A DNA stretch of 64,000 nucleotides from Streptomyces pinistramenti (GTDB taxonomy: Bacteria > Actinomycetota > Actinomycetes > Streptomycetales > Streptomycetaceae): the NCBI RefSeq assembly GCF_020564935.1, contig NZ_JAJCXB010000013.1:1-64000 (forward strand), read 5' to 3'. Positions 1 to 8,408 of this stretch are shown here, one piece after another. The translations under genes were made by a program, and so were the position numbers. Positions within the stretch are counted from its first letter, which is position 1, and each line of letters starts with the position of its first letter. The notes beneath the pieces are model-generated. The model ran no database searches and was not told the DNA's origin. It was given only the letters and a program-made list of their open reading frames with translations.

Positions 1-126
1 TCAATACGTGCCCAAAGATCGTCCGACACCACCCACGGCGGACCATTGCCCTTCCCCATACCCGGCCCAACGACCCACCCAGGTACCAGACATGGCCTCC
101 CCAGCTCTTTCTGTTAGCTCCTCTTA

Positions 127-603
127 GTGACCTCCGCAGCCGCCGCCTTCATCCAACGGGCGGACGGTCGGGTGCTCCTGGTCCACCACGCGGGCACCGG
201 GTACTGGGTTGCCCCGGGAGGAAAGACCGACGAGCACGAGACCCCGTTCCAGTGCTGTGAACGGGAGGCCCGGGAGGAGACCGGGGTGCCGGTCACCCCG
301 GGGCGTCTGCTTGTCGTGCAGTGGCTTCCCGGCGGCCAGTTGGGCACATACAAGAACCCATTCCCGTGCCACCTGTTTCTCTTCGCCGCCACCATCGCCC
401 CGCAGGACGTTGACCGCATCCAGGTCCCCGAACGCGAACTGCTCGGCTGGAAATGGGTCGACCCCGACCACGCCCCCGCCCTCATGGATGACACCAACGC
501 GGCGCTGTTCACCGCTGCCGTGAAGGTGACGTCCGGCGCCGCGGCGGCACCGGTCTACCTCGAAGGCCGCCACGCGCCCACGGCGGTGCCGGCCGTTGAG
601 TAG
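127..603 (+). CDS. NUDIX hydrolase
   Basis: A 158-residue protein with a textbook NUDIX box at about residues 37-60 (G-x5-E-x7-REAREETG). The family hydrolyses nucleoside diphosphates linked to another moiety; the substrate cannot be read from sequence. The start is the GTG at 127, just before the conserved first strand, and there is no strong ribosome binding site. It converges on the HTH-deformylase gene and is not in the preQ0 operon, although a sanitising role for modified nucleotides would fit next to a deazapurine cluster (inference only). Family certain, role unknown. Confidence 0.85.
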   Translation: MTSAAAAFIQRADGRVLLVHHAGTGYWVAPGGKTDEHETPFQCCEREAREETGVPVTPGRLLVVQWLPGGQLGTYKNPFPCHLFLFAATIAPQDVDRIQVPERELLGWKWVDPDHAPALMDDTNAALFTAAVKVTSGAAAAPVYLEGRHAPTAVPAVE

Positions 604-814
604 CAGCCGCGCCGTCCGGCACAGGGGTGTGGGAAGACGCCTTGTGTGAAGAGCTCGCCGTCGTCGCGCAGCGTTGCATCGCCGGGTAAAGCGACGACCC
701 GGCCGGCCAGCGCCTCTTTGGTGCGGTCGAGGCTGACGAACGCGCTGACCGGCGCCCCTCCCGTGCCTGTACTTGCCTGCTGTGGTGGGGCGTTGACCGG
801 CTGGAGTGCCGGAT

Positions 815-2299
815 TCAGCGGTATGTCCAGCTCTGCCCGGTCCCCCGGTACTCCTCGACCGGGATCGGGCGGACGCCGGGGCGCATGCGGTCCCGGTAGA
901 GCGTGCCGTGGAGGTGGTCGACCTCGTGGAGTACAAGGCGGCCGAGCCCGCGCTCGAAGCGGGTGAGGCGCGGGGTTCCGTCGGGTTCGGTGTGGGCGAT
1001 GAGGATGCTGAGCGGTCGCGGCACCAGTCCCCGTACGTCGAAGTAGGACAGGCAGCCCTCGTACTGCTCGTCTTCGTCGGACGACGTTTCGGCGATGACG
1101 GGGTTGAGGAGCACGACGGGGTCGGCGCCGTCCTGGGGCGGGATGATGACGGCGGCGGCGCGGTCGATGCCGATCTGGCAGGCCGCAAGGCCCATGCCCT
1201 TCCCGAAGACGTGGAGCCGGCGCACCCGGCCGATGGCCTCGAAGATTTCGGCCACGACCCGCTGAGCCTCGTCTGCTTCGGCGGGGAGGGTGAACGGGCG
1301 AGCGGTGGCGTGCAGGAGCGGGTCGCCGTCCTGGACGATGCCGGCGTCGGCCATGGCGGTGCTGGGCGCCAGGGGGTTCATGGGCGCGGGCTCACTCTCT
1401 TCGGGGTCGGGGGACTTGAGTCGCCATTCCAGGCGGTACCGGGCGTGGAGTTGGGGATTGCTTGTGGTCCAGGAGAAGACCGTCCGATCCCCGTCCGCTC
1501 GTTGTGCGGGTGGCGTGCGCACCGGTACGAAGTCGGCGGTCAGGGAGGTTTCGGTGCCCCAGACGGTGGGTTCGGATGCGGCGGGGAAGGTCAGGGACAC
1601 GGTCAGTTCACGGGTGGGTACGCGGACCGCCCGCTGGAACCAGGGCCCCCATTTGTCGGCGCTGACGGAATAGGAGTAGGTGATCTCTGCCTCCTGCCCG
1701 GGGTAAAGCGGGTAGCGGGCCTGGTTGTTGGCGAAGGTCAGCCACACCTCTTTGAACGCGTCGCGGTCGTGCTTGACGATCCAGCCCATCGCCTCGGGGC
1801 CGCAGTGCGCTTCGAGCTGCAGTTCCTCCCACGTCAGCGGCTGTGCCCGGTAGTGGGCGTTGGAGCGTTCGGGGTCACCCGGGTACCGGTCGACCGCGAT
1901 CCGTACGAGGTAGCGGGTGACGGGTTCGTCGCCGGTGTTGCGCAGCAGGCGCCGCATCCGCAGGTGGTACGTCGATCCGTCATATCGCAGGTCCGCGGCG
2001 TCCTCCAGGACGAGGAGACCCGTGGACGCCGGGAGGCCCGGGGGCTTGATCTCGGGGGCGGTGCTTGCGTCGTCGCGCTGCCAGGCTTCCCACACTGCGC
2101 CGGCCGCCGCCAGTTCGCTGTCCATGCGGCGTGCGAGGGCGGAGCTGCCGTGCTCACGGCCTGCTTCGAGGTGGCTGACATAGGACGGGTCGATGCCCAG
2201 CTTTCTGGCGAGCCCCGCCTTCGAATGACCTCGGATGGAGCGGAAGCGCTTCAGCTCGGCGGCGAACGTCTCGCGCTGGGTCTCGGACTGGTCCCCCAT
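815..2299 (-). CDS. XRE-type HTH protein fused to a C-terminal peptide deformylase domain
   Basis: A 494-residue fusion. Residues about 10-65 are a Cro/CI-type helix-turn-helix (KAGLARKLGIDPSYVSHLE). Residues about 70-310 form a region I do not recognise. The last ~170 residues are a peptide deformylase with all three metal-site motifs: GMGLAACQIG, EGCLS and HEVDHLHG. Deformylases remove the formyl group from N-terminal Met using a Cys/His/His-bound metal. The complete motif set suggests the domain is active rather than decayed. The gene is divergent from queC with about 220 bp between them, so it could sense something and regulate itself or the preQ0 operon; that link is inference. Confidence 0.85.
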   Translation of the reverse strand: MGDQSETQRETFAAELKRFRSIRGHSKAGLARKLGIDPSYVSHLEAGREHGSSALARRMDSELAAAGAVWEAWQRDDASTAPEIKPPGLPASTGLLVLEDAADLRYDGSTYHLRMRRLLRNTGDEPVTRYLVRIAVDRYPGDPERSNAHYRAQPLTWEELQLEAHCGPEAMGWIVKHDRDAFKEVWLTFANNQARYPLYPGQEAEITYSYSVSADKWGPWFQRAVRVPTRELTVSLTFPAASEPTVWGTETSLTADFVPVRTPPAQRADGDRTVFSWTTSNPQLHARYRLEWRLKSPDPEESEPAPMNPLAPSTAMADAGIVQDGDPLLHATARPFTLPAEADEAQRVVAEIFEAIGRVRRLHVFGKGMGLAACQIGIDRAAAVIIPPQDGADPVVLLNPVIAETSSDEDEQYEGCLSYFDVRGLVPRPLSILIAHTEPDGTPRLTRFERGLGRLVLHEVDHLHGTLYRDRMRPGVRPIPVEEYRGTGQSWTYR

Positions 2300-2517
2300 G
2301 TATCCACTTTCTCAACGGAGTTGAAGGTGAGCGTGAGTGAGTGCCGCTCACGGATGCCTCATCCTGCCCTGTTGCGGCTCACTACTACCAGGCGGCGATG
2401 GCGCCGCGCCGGCGCTGGCCGGTCGCCGCCTCCCTTCAGCCGTGCCAACGGCTGCTCGCCCCGTAGTTCCGCTACTGCCCGGCCACCGGCCGGGGATCTT
2501 GGAAAGGGCACACGATC

Positions 2518-3228
2518 ATGAAGGAATACCCGCCGCGTCAAGCGGTGCTCATCGCCTCGGGCGGCATGGACAGCACGGTGGCCGCCTACGAGCTCCGAAG
2601 CCGGGGCAGCGCGGTGACCATGCTGTCCTTCGACTACGGACAGCGCCATCACGTCGAGCTGGACTTCGCGGCGAAGATCGCCGCGTTGCTGGAGGTGCCC
2701 CACGAGATCGTGGATCTCACCGGCGTCGGACGGCTCCTGGGCGGGTCCGCGCTGACGGACGACACGGTGCCCGTGCCCGACGGGCACTACAGCGACGAGA
2801 CGATGCGGTCCACGGTCGTCGCCAACCGCAACATGATCATGCTGAGTATCGCGGCCGGAGTCGCGGTCTCCCGCGGGGCGCACTGTGTGGCCTACGGCGC
2901 GCACGCGGGCGACCACACCATCTACCCGGACTGCCGGCCCTTGTTCTACCGGCAGGCCGAGCTGGCCATCCGGGCCGGGAACGAAGGGTTCCTCGCGGAC
3001 GGTTTCTGCCTGGAAGCGCCGTTCCTGGAGTGGACGAAGGCCGACATCGCCGCCCGCGGCCACCAGCTCGGCGTTCCGTTCGCCCTAACGTGGTCCTGCT
3101 ACAAGGGCGGCGCCGTGCACTGCGGGCGGTGCGGGACGTGCGTGGAGCGCCGTGAGGCGTTCGCCGCTGCCGGGCTGGACGATCCGACCGCCTACGCGGC
3201 CGACGCGGAGCGCGGTGAGGTCGCATGA
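2518..3228 (+). CDS. queC: 7-cyano-7-deazaguanine (preQ0) synthase QueC
   Basis: QueC converts 7-carboxy-7-deazaguanine to preQ0 using ATP and ammonia. The 236-residue protein has the PP-loop SGGMDST at residues 14-20 and a C-terminal Zn cluster Cys194, Cys202, Cys205, Cys208. The ATG at 2518 follows a short purine-rich stretch (GGAAAGG). It is the first gene of the operon and overlaps the next by ATGA, implying translational coupling. No QueF (preQ0 to preQ1) is seen in the window, so preQ0 itself is the likely intermediate. Confidence 0.95.
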   Translation: MKEYPPRQAVLIASGGMDSTVAAYELRSRGSAVTMLSFDYGQRHHVELDFAAKIAALLEVPHEIVDLTGVGRLLGGSALTDDTVPVPDGHYSDETMRSTVVANRNMIMLSIAAGVAVSRGAHCVAYGAHAGDHTIYPDCRPLFYRQAELAIRAGNEGFLADGFCLEAPFLEWTKADIAARGHQLGVPFALTWSCYKGGAVHCGRCGTCVERREAFAAAGLDDPTAYAADAERGEVA

Positions 3229-3929
3229 GCGGCGGGAGCTGGCGGATCGGCAAGACCTTCCGTTTCGAGGCGACGCGCACGGTGGACGGGCGCTTCGACG
3301 GGCATTCGTTCGTGGCCGAGGCGGTCATGGCCTCCCCGCAGCTGTCCGAGGAAGGCTTCGTCGTCGACTTCGGCGCGCTGGCCGGCGTGAAGCGGCACAT
3401 CGATGAGGTCCTCGATCACCGGTACCTCAGTAACGTCCTGCCGGACGCGAGCGACGAGGGCCTGGGGCGCTATCTGACCGAGTGGGCCCAGCGACACCTG
3501 CCCGGTGAGGTCACCGCCGTGCTCGAAGGGATACGGATCCGCACCGGCCGCCCGCCAGCACCTCCGGCCGGCGCTGCAGCGTCTTTCGAGGCGTCCCATC
3601 GTCTGGCCGGCCTGCCGGCAGGTCACCCGTGCGGGCGGCTGCACGGGCACTCCTACCTGGTGACCATCCCGCCCGGGGGCGCCGATGGCGCGAGGGCTGC
3701 CGGCGTGCCGGGGCTCTTGCGCCGCTACCTCGAAACCACGCTCCACGGCGAGGTCTTGAACGACGCCGTGGAGTTCAACCCGACGTCCGAACTGCTGGCC
3801 CACCACCTTGTGCGCTGGCTGGAGGACTGGGGTGTGTTCCGCCCTGGCGGGCGCGGCGTGCGGGTGCGGGTGTCGGAGACGGAGACCAGCTGGGCCGAGT
3901 TCGAAGGACGGCGCCATGACGGACGTTGA
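3225..3929 (+). CDS. queD: Tandem 6-pyruvoyl-tetrahydropterin synthase/QueD-like protein
   Basis: A 234-residue protein made of two PTPS/QueD folds (about residues 8-108 and 116-228), about twice the normal QueD length. QueD makes 6-carboxy-tetrahydropterin from dihydroneopterin triphosphate. Repeat 1 keeps the acid/base pair in LDHRYL (Asp64-His65) but lacks the nucleophilic Cys and most zinc ligands (FEATRTV, FDGHSF). Repeat 2 keeps FEASHRL (His125), Cys136, HGHSY (His140, His142), NPTSE and the late SETE, but has lost the Asp-His dyad (TLHGEVL). Together they would rebuild one PTPS active site, which normally lies at a subunit interface. It overlaps queC by 4 bp and queE by 14 bp. Confidence 0.9.
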   Translation: MSGGSWRIGKTFRFEATRTVDGRFDGHSFVAEAVMASPQLSEEGFVVDFGALAGVKRHIDEVLDHRYLSNVLPDASDEGLGRYLTEWAQRHLPGEVTAVLEGIRIRTGRPPAPPAGAAASFEASHRLAGLPAGHPCGRLHGHSYLVTIPPGGADGARAAGVPGLLRRYLETTLHGEVLNDAVEFNPTSELLAHHLVRWLEDWGVFRPGGRGVRVRVSETETSWAEFEGRRHDGR

Positions 3930-4644
3930 GATCACGCTGCCCTCCGCGGCCGACACGCTGCCGGTCACCGAGAAGTTCGCCGGCACCTTCCAGGGCGAAG
4001 GCCCCAGCACGGGCGTGGGCGCCATGTTTGTGCGGTTCGCGGGCTGCAACGAGTCCTGCCGCGGCTGCGACACCCCCTACACCTGGGATGCGAGCCGTTT
4101 CGACCTGCGCCGGGAGTCGCAGCGCGAGGTGGTCGGTGAGCTGCTGGCGTGGGCGCTGGGGCGGCCGGAGAAGCTGGTGGTCCTCACCGGTGGTGAACCG
4201 CTGCTGCACCGCAACGTGGTGCCGCTTGCCCTGGGCCTCAGGGCAGCGGGCAAGGACGTGGAGTTCGAGACCAACGGCACGCTCGTGCCGCCCCGGGAAC
4301 TGGTCGACGCCGGTGTCCGGTTCAACGTGTCCCCGAAGCTGTCGGTGTTCGGGGCCGGGATGCCGCACGGGAAGCGCATCGTCCCCGCGGCCCTGCGGGC
4401 GTTCCAGGAGTCTGGCCTGGCCCGGTTCAAGTTCGTTGTGAAGGACCCGTCGGTCGAGCTGGCGGAGATCTCGGCGCTGGAGACGGCGTACGGGCTCGAT
4501 CCGGTCTGGGTGATGCCGGAGGGCACCACCGCCGATGCGGTGCTGGTCGGGATGCGGGCTCTGGCCGGGCCGGTGAGTGAACGCGGCTGGCACCTGAGCA
4601 CCCGGCTGCACGTGCTGATCTGGGGTGACGAGCGTGGCCGGTGA
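3916..4644 (+). CDS. queE: 7-carboxy-7-deazaguanine synthase QueE (radical SAM)
   Basis: QueE is a radical SAM enzyme that contracts the pterin ring of 6-carboxy-tetrahydropterin to 7-carboxy-7-deazaguanine. The Fe-S motif is Cys44-x3-Cys48-x2-Cys51, followed by the family's aromatic/Asp stretch TPYTWD, then TGGEPLL and EFETNGT. The ATG at 3916 was chosen because residues 14-40 (VTEKFAGTFQGEGP) match the usual N-terminus; the frame stays open further upstream but only overlaps queD. The 242-residue length is normal. It supplies the step between the queD-like gene and queC. Confidence 0.95.
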   Translation: MTDVEITLPSAADTLPVTEKFAGTFQGEGPSTGVGAMFVRFAGCNESCRGCDTPYTWDASRFDLRRESQREVVGELLAWALGRPEKLVVLTGGEPLLHRNVVPLALGLRAAGKDVEFETNGTLVPPRELVDAGVRFNVSPKLSVFGAGMPHGKRIVPAALRAFQESGLARFKFVVKDPSVELAEISALETAYGLDPVWVMPEGTTADAVLVGMRALAGPVSERGWHLSTRLHVLIWGDERGR

Positions 4645-5083
4645 CCGCATGGCGTGCGAGGGGCTGGTGATCGTGGCCTGCTGCGAGGAGAAGGCCGTGA
4701 CCTCCGCCCCCGTGCCCGCCCTCGACCTCTACCAGGGCTGGGTGGTCCCCCTGGTCAGGGACCGCGTCGCGAGCAGCTCCGCTCACCGTGCCCACGTTCT
4801 GGTGCTCTCCGCGCTCCACGGGCTGATCACCGCGGACACCCTCATCTCCACCTACGAGCAGCCGATGACCGCCGAGCGGGCGGCCGTCGTGCGCCGCCGG
4901 GCGCCGGGCCGGCTGGCCACCCATCTCGCCCGGCACCCCGCGCGGGAGGCGCTGCTGCTCATGGAGCCGGACTACGTGGAGGCGCTGGGCCCGTTGCCCC
5001 TGCCCGTCACCCACATCATCACCGACCCGATGGCCCGACACGACGACATCCATGCCGTCCTGACCTCCTGGAGCTGGCCGTGA
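4634..5083 (+). CDS. DUF6884-like (YaaA-type) protein
   Basis: A protein of about 149 residues beginning with a hydrophobic strand and paired Cys (LVIVACCEEK), then ALDLYQGW, and LSALHGLITAD with a following Y-E-Q-P-M stretch. This pattern is typical of DUF6884/YaaA-like proteins, several of which occur near nucleic-acid modification genes; their chemistry is not settled. GTG at 4634 is preferred because GGGGTGA lies 5 nt upstream, overlapping the queE end; GTG 4625 and ATG 4649 are alternatives. It ends in a GTGA overlap with the phosphoribosyltransferase. Confidence 0.6.
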   Translation: MAGDRMACEGLVIVACCEEKAVTSAPVPALDLYQGWVVPLVRDRVASSSAHRAHVLVLSALHGLITADTLISTYEQPMTAERAAVVRRRAPGRLATHLARHPAREALLLMEPDYVEALGPLPLPVTHIITDPMARHDDIHAVLTSWSWP

Positions 5084-5652
5084 CTCCTTCCTCTGCCCGC
5101 GTTTTCCAAGGCCGCCGCATCTGGCAGCTGACCCGCAACGACTTCCTGTCCGCAGCCTGTCTCATCGCCCACAACGAGCGCCCTCACACCCCGGACGCGG
5201 TGGTAGGCATCGCGCGCGGCGGCGTCGAACTGGCCGAGCTGGTCGCCGAGCAGCTCCACGTCCCCGTGGTCATCGTGCGGGCCCGGCACAACACCAGCGA
5301 TGACATCCGGCAGAGCGCAACCGGCCGCGTCGCACTGGACGTTGAGCACAACGAACGCGCCCTCGCCGGTCTCCCTCAACGTTGCCGGCTCCTGTTGGTC
5401 GACGACATCTGCGGCACCGGCGCGACGCTGGAGGCTCTCGTGGGCTCCCTCGCCCGACGCCCGCAAGCGCCCACGGTCCGCACCGCCGTGCTGTGCCGCA
5501 ACGAGGGCGCCGCCTTCCCGGTCGATGCGTACGGCTGGGACGTGGCGGACTGGGTCCACTTCCCCTGGGAGAAGGACCCCGGCTCGCCCGCCGAGCCGCT
5601 CCCCCCGCTCGCCCGGCTCCGGTCCGCACGGCCGACCGGCCTGCCCCGCTAG
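5080..5652 (+). CDS. Phosphoribosyltransferase family protein
   Basis: A 190-residue type I PRTase-like protein. The PRPP loop is clear (LLLVDDICGTGATLE, about residues 105-120), preceded by VGIARGGVELAELVAEQL, the other family hallmark. PRTases join a base to PRPP-derived ribose phosphate. In preQ0-derived nucleoside pathways such as toyocamycin a PRTase acts on the deazapurine base, and that is the natural hypothesis here. It starts with GTG in a GTGA overlap with the DUF6884-like gene; a 47-bp gap to the next gene is one of the few breaks in the operon. Confidence 0.85.
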   Translation: MTPSSARVFQGRRIWQLTRNDFLSAACLIAHNERPHTPDAVVGIARGGVELAELVAEQLHVPVVIVRARHNTSDDIRQSATGRVALDVEHNERALAGLPQRCRLLLVDDICGTGATLEALVGSLARRPQAPTVRTAVLCRNEGAAFPVDAYGWDVADWVHFPWEKDPGSPAEPLPPLARLRSARPTGLPR

Positions 5653-5699
5653 GGCATTGCCCGCCCGTCCCTTCCACGGAAAATCAGGAGGCAGGCCAC

Positions 5700-6398
5700 A
5701 TGTTCGGCCTGGAACCCGGCGACCGCGTGCTCGCCGTCCCGCCCCACCCCGACGATGAAACCCTCGGTGCCGGCGGCACCATCGCCCGGCTGACCGAAGC
5801 GGGCATCGAAGTGCACGTCCTCGCCCTGGCCTGCGTCACCCTGCCCCGCTGGGGCGCCGCAACGAACACCGCCCGACGGCGCGCGGAATTCGAGATGGCC
5901 TGCGACGTCCTGGGCGTCGCCGGGCGGGACATCGCCTGGAGTGACGATCACCGGGCACGCAACCTCGGCGCGCACCTGAGCGAACTCGTCCGGCTTCTCG
6001 AAGCCGGACACGCCCTCTCCCTCGCCGAGCTGCGCCCCGAAGCCATGCTCATCCCGGCCGCCGGCGCCGTGCACCAAGACCACCAGGCCGCCCACCAGGG
6101 CTGCTACGCCGCAGCCCGCCCCACCGGCGGCCTGCGGCACGTCCCGCGCCTGGTCCTTGGTTTCCGCGGTCCCGAAGACCACGCCTGGAGCCCGCGCAGC
6201 CCGCACGCCAGTGTGCTGGTGGACATCACCGCCAGCTCCGCGCTCAAGGACAAGGCCCTGAACTGCTACGCCGGCGAGATGCGCGACCCCGGCCACCCCC
6301 GCTCCCTGGACCGGATCCGCGCGATCGACACCGCGACCGCCGCGGCCCTGGGCTGCGAGCGGGCCGAAGCGTTCGTCCCGTACCGGATGGCCTGGTGA
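5700..6398 (+). CDS. PIG-L/LmbE family deacetylase
   Basis: A 232-residue zinc hydrolase of the PIG-L family, which removes N-acetyl groups from GlcNAc-type conjugates (MshB, Bca, GlcNAc-PI deacetylases). It shows the metal motif PHPDDETLG near residue 17 and the downstream HQDH zinc ligand. An AGGAGG sequence lies 7-10 nt before ATG 5700. In an operon with two glycosyltransferases and an aminotransferase, it suggests that an N-acetylated amino sugar is attached and then deacetylated. The substrate is inferred. Confidence 0.88.
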   Translation: MFGLEPGDRVLAVPPHPDDETLGAGGTIARLTEAGIEVHVLALACVTLPRWGAATNTARRRAEFEMACDVLGVAGRDIAWSDDHRARNLGAHLSELVRLLEAGHALSLAELRPEAMLIPAAGAVHQDHQAAHQGCYAAARPTGGLRHVPRLVLGFRGPEDHAWSPRSPHASVLVDITASSALKDKALNCYAGEMRDPGHPRSLDRIRAIDTATAAALGCERAEAFVPYRMAW

Positions 6399-7117
6399 TG
6401 GGCGGCCCCCGCGTGCTGGTCGCCCATCAGCCCGCCTACCTGCCCTGGCCGGGGTACTTCTCCCGGCTGCTGGACGGCGTGGACGAACTCGTCCTGCTCG
6501 ACCACGTCCAGTTCAGCGAACGCGGCTGGCAGCACCGCAACCTCGTCCGCAACCCTGCCGGGCCCCAGCCACTTCGGCTGACCGTCCCGGTGCGCCGCCG
6601 CTTCGGCCAGAGCATCACGGACGTCGAGGTGGCCGACGAGCCCTGGGCGGCGCGGCACTGGCGCACCCTTACCCAGACCTACGCCCGTGCCCCGTACTGG
6701 GGCGATCACCGCAGCGCGCTCCAGCACCTCTACGAAAGGCCGTGGCAACGGCTGGCGGAGCTGAACCACGCGCTGCTCCAGCTGCTGCTGGACGCCTTCC
6801 GCCTCCCCGTGCAGCTGGTCAACTCCTCCGCCCTCAGGCCGCGCGGAGGGCAGACGGCCATGCTCGTCGACCTGTGCCACCGCCGGGATGCCACCGTGCT
6901 GCGGGTGGGAACCGGAGCCGCCGCCTACCTCGACCACCCACTGCTGGCCGAGCACCGCATCCGCGTCGAGACCGCCACCTACACCCACCCCCGCTACGGA
7001 AGCGCGCGCGGCTGGATGCCGGGCCTGAGCGCCCTGGACCTGCTGCTCCACGAAGGCCCCAACGCCCCCTCCATCCTCCGTGCCGGAGCACGGACCAACC
7101 CGAAGGCGACCGCATGA
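6398..7117 (+). CDS. WbqC-like family protein
   Basis: A 239-residue protein with the WbqC N-terminal pattern: AHQPAYLPWPGYFSRL, then VLLDHVQFSERGWQHRN. WbqC-like proteins are found in O-antigen and natural-product sugar clusters; their exact reaction is not established as far as I know. ATG 6398 shares its A with the TGA of the deacetylase; an overlapping GTG at 6395 is possible. It ends in an ATGA overlap with folE. Its presence supports assembly of an unusual sugar or sugar-conjugate by this operon. Confidence 0.8.
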   Translation: MGGPRVLVAHQPAYLPWPGYFSRLLDGVDELVLLDHVQFSERGWQHRNLVRNPAGPQPLRLTVPVRRRFGQSITDVEVADEPWAARHWRTLTQTYARAPYWGDHRSALQHLYERPWQRLAELNHALLQLLLDAFRLPVQLVNSSALRPRGGQTAMLVDLCHRRDATVLRVGTGAAAYLDHPLLAEHRIRVETATYTHPRYGSARGWMPGLSALDLLLHEGPNAPSILRAGARTNPKATA

Positions 7118-7722
7118 CACCTCACAGCACAGCCGCCCCCGCCCCGCAGGCACAGGTCGATGTCCCCCTCGTCGCCGGTATCTACCGGCAGTTGCTCCTC
7201 GCGCTGGGCGAAGACCCCGACCGCCCTGGCCTCAAAGACACACCGGAGCGGGTGGCCGCCTGGTGGTCGGAGTTCCTCGATCACGAACCGGGGCGCACCG
7301 ACACGGTCTTCGCGCAGGAGTTAACGGCCGGATCCGACCAGCTGGTCGTGGTGCGCGGCATCACCGTCTGGAGCCTGTGCGAGCACCATCTGATGCCCAT
7401 GAAGCTGGAGATCACGATCGGCTACCGCCCCGCCGGCCAGGTCCTGGGCCTGTCGAAATTCGCGCGGATCGTCGCTGCGCACGCCCACCAACTGCAGGTC
7501 CAGGAGCGCATCGTGGACGGCGTCGCCGCTGACACCGGCAAGGCGACCGGCTCCCCGGACGTGGGCGTGGTCGCCGAGGGCGAGCACTTGTGCATGAGCA
7601 TGCGCGGGGTCAAGCAAGGGCAGGCCCGGACCCTGAGCTACAACCTGGGCGGTGCGTTCGGCGGGGACAGCCCGCTGGGAACGCGCCTGGTGATGCTCGC
7701 GGCCCCCGGCGGGCGGGCGTGA
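7114..7722 (+). CDS. folE: GTP cyclohydrolase I FolE
   Basis: FolE converts GTP to dihydroneopterin triphosphate, the first step of preQ0 (and folate) synthesis. The 202-residue protein has the zinc-binding SLCEHHLMP motif and the second Cys in EHLCMSMRGV, plus the GxSKFARI helix. Housekeeping folE usually sits with folate genes, so a copy inside this operon is likely dedicated to deazapurine supply. It overlaps WbqC by ATGA and the next gene by GTGA. With the queD-like gene, queE and queC it makes the GTP-to-preQ0 route complete. Confidence 0.95.
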   Translation: MTPHSTAAPAPQAQVDVPLVAGIYRQLLLALGEDPDRPGLKDTPERVAAWWSEFLDHEPGRTDTVFAQELTAGSDQLVVVRGITVWSLCEHHLMPMKLEITIGYRPAGQVLGLSKFARIVAAHAHQLQVQERIVDGVAADTGKATGSPDVGVVAEGEHLCMSMRGVKQGQARTLSYNLGGAFGGDSPLGTRLVMLAAPGGRA

Positions 7723-8408
7723 GGGTGGTTGCGCCCGGACAGGGCCGTCTTTCGCCAGCGACGAGCCCGCGTGTGCTGGTGCGCGGGCCGGTGAGGCCGC
7801 AGGGGAACGTACCTGCTGTCCGGGGCCCCTCCACGGTAGCGCCCGCCACGGACCCCGTGGAGTGGATTCGCCTACCGGGAGGGCGAGTTCCGGCCGGAGA
7901 ATGGCACCGGGCCCAACCGGTTGCCGTCCTGTGGTGGTCCGCGACCCCGCTGACCGCGGACGGACTGCCCCTGACGGGCCTGCGCCTCGATGAAGCCGCC
8001 GAGCTGGCCTCCGAGCTGGGGGGACGGATCCCGACGTCGGCCGAGTGGGAATGGATGGCCGGCGGCGGCTCGCGTCGCTACCCCTGGGGCGCCGCCGAGC
8101 CCAGCGCCCAGCACGCGAACCTGCGCGCGAGCGGCCCCGGGCACACCACGCCCGTGCACGCCCATCCCGCCGGCCGCACGCCACAGGGCCTGTGGGACGT
8201 GGCCGGAAACGTCTGGGAGTGGACCACCGCCCCCTGGCGGCGCGACGGGATCGCGCTGCTGCGCGGCGGCTCCTACCACTCCCTGTCCCAGTACGCCGCC
8301 TGCGCCCACGACGCCCCACCCGGGCTGCGTTCGCCGGGTATCGGCCTCCGCCTCGTCCGCGACACCCCGCCCGCCCCTCACTCTCCCTGTGAACGGAGCA
8401 CCTCGTGA
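7719..8408 (+). CDS. SUMF1/FGE-fold protein lacking the formylglycine-enzyme cysteines
   Basis: The C-terminal two thirds follow the FGE-sulfatase/C-type-lectin-like pattern: RIPTSAEWEWMAGGGSRRYPWG, GLWDVAGNVWEWT, and LRGGSY near the end. True formylglycine-generating enzymes carry two Cys just after RGGSY; here that stretch is HSLSQYAAC, so the catalytic pair is missing. It may be an EgtB-type relative or a non-catalytic fold. The N-terminal ~55 residues are low complexity and the start is uncertain (GTG 7719 in a GTGA overlap with folE, or GTG 7725). It overlaps the glycosyltransferase by 4 bp. Confidence 0.7.
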   Translation: MRVVAPGQGRLSPATSPRVLVRGPVRPQGNVPAVRGPSTVAPATDPVEWIRLPGGRVPAGEWHRAQPVAVLWWSATPLTADGLPLTGLRLDEAAELASELGGRIPTSAEWEWMAGGGSRRYPWGAAEPSAQHANLRASGPGHTTPVHAHPAGRTPQGLWDVAGNVWEWTTAPWRRDGIALLRGGSYHSLSQYAACAHDAPPGLRSPGIGLRLVRDTPPAPHSPCERSTS

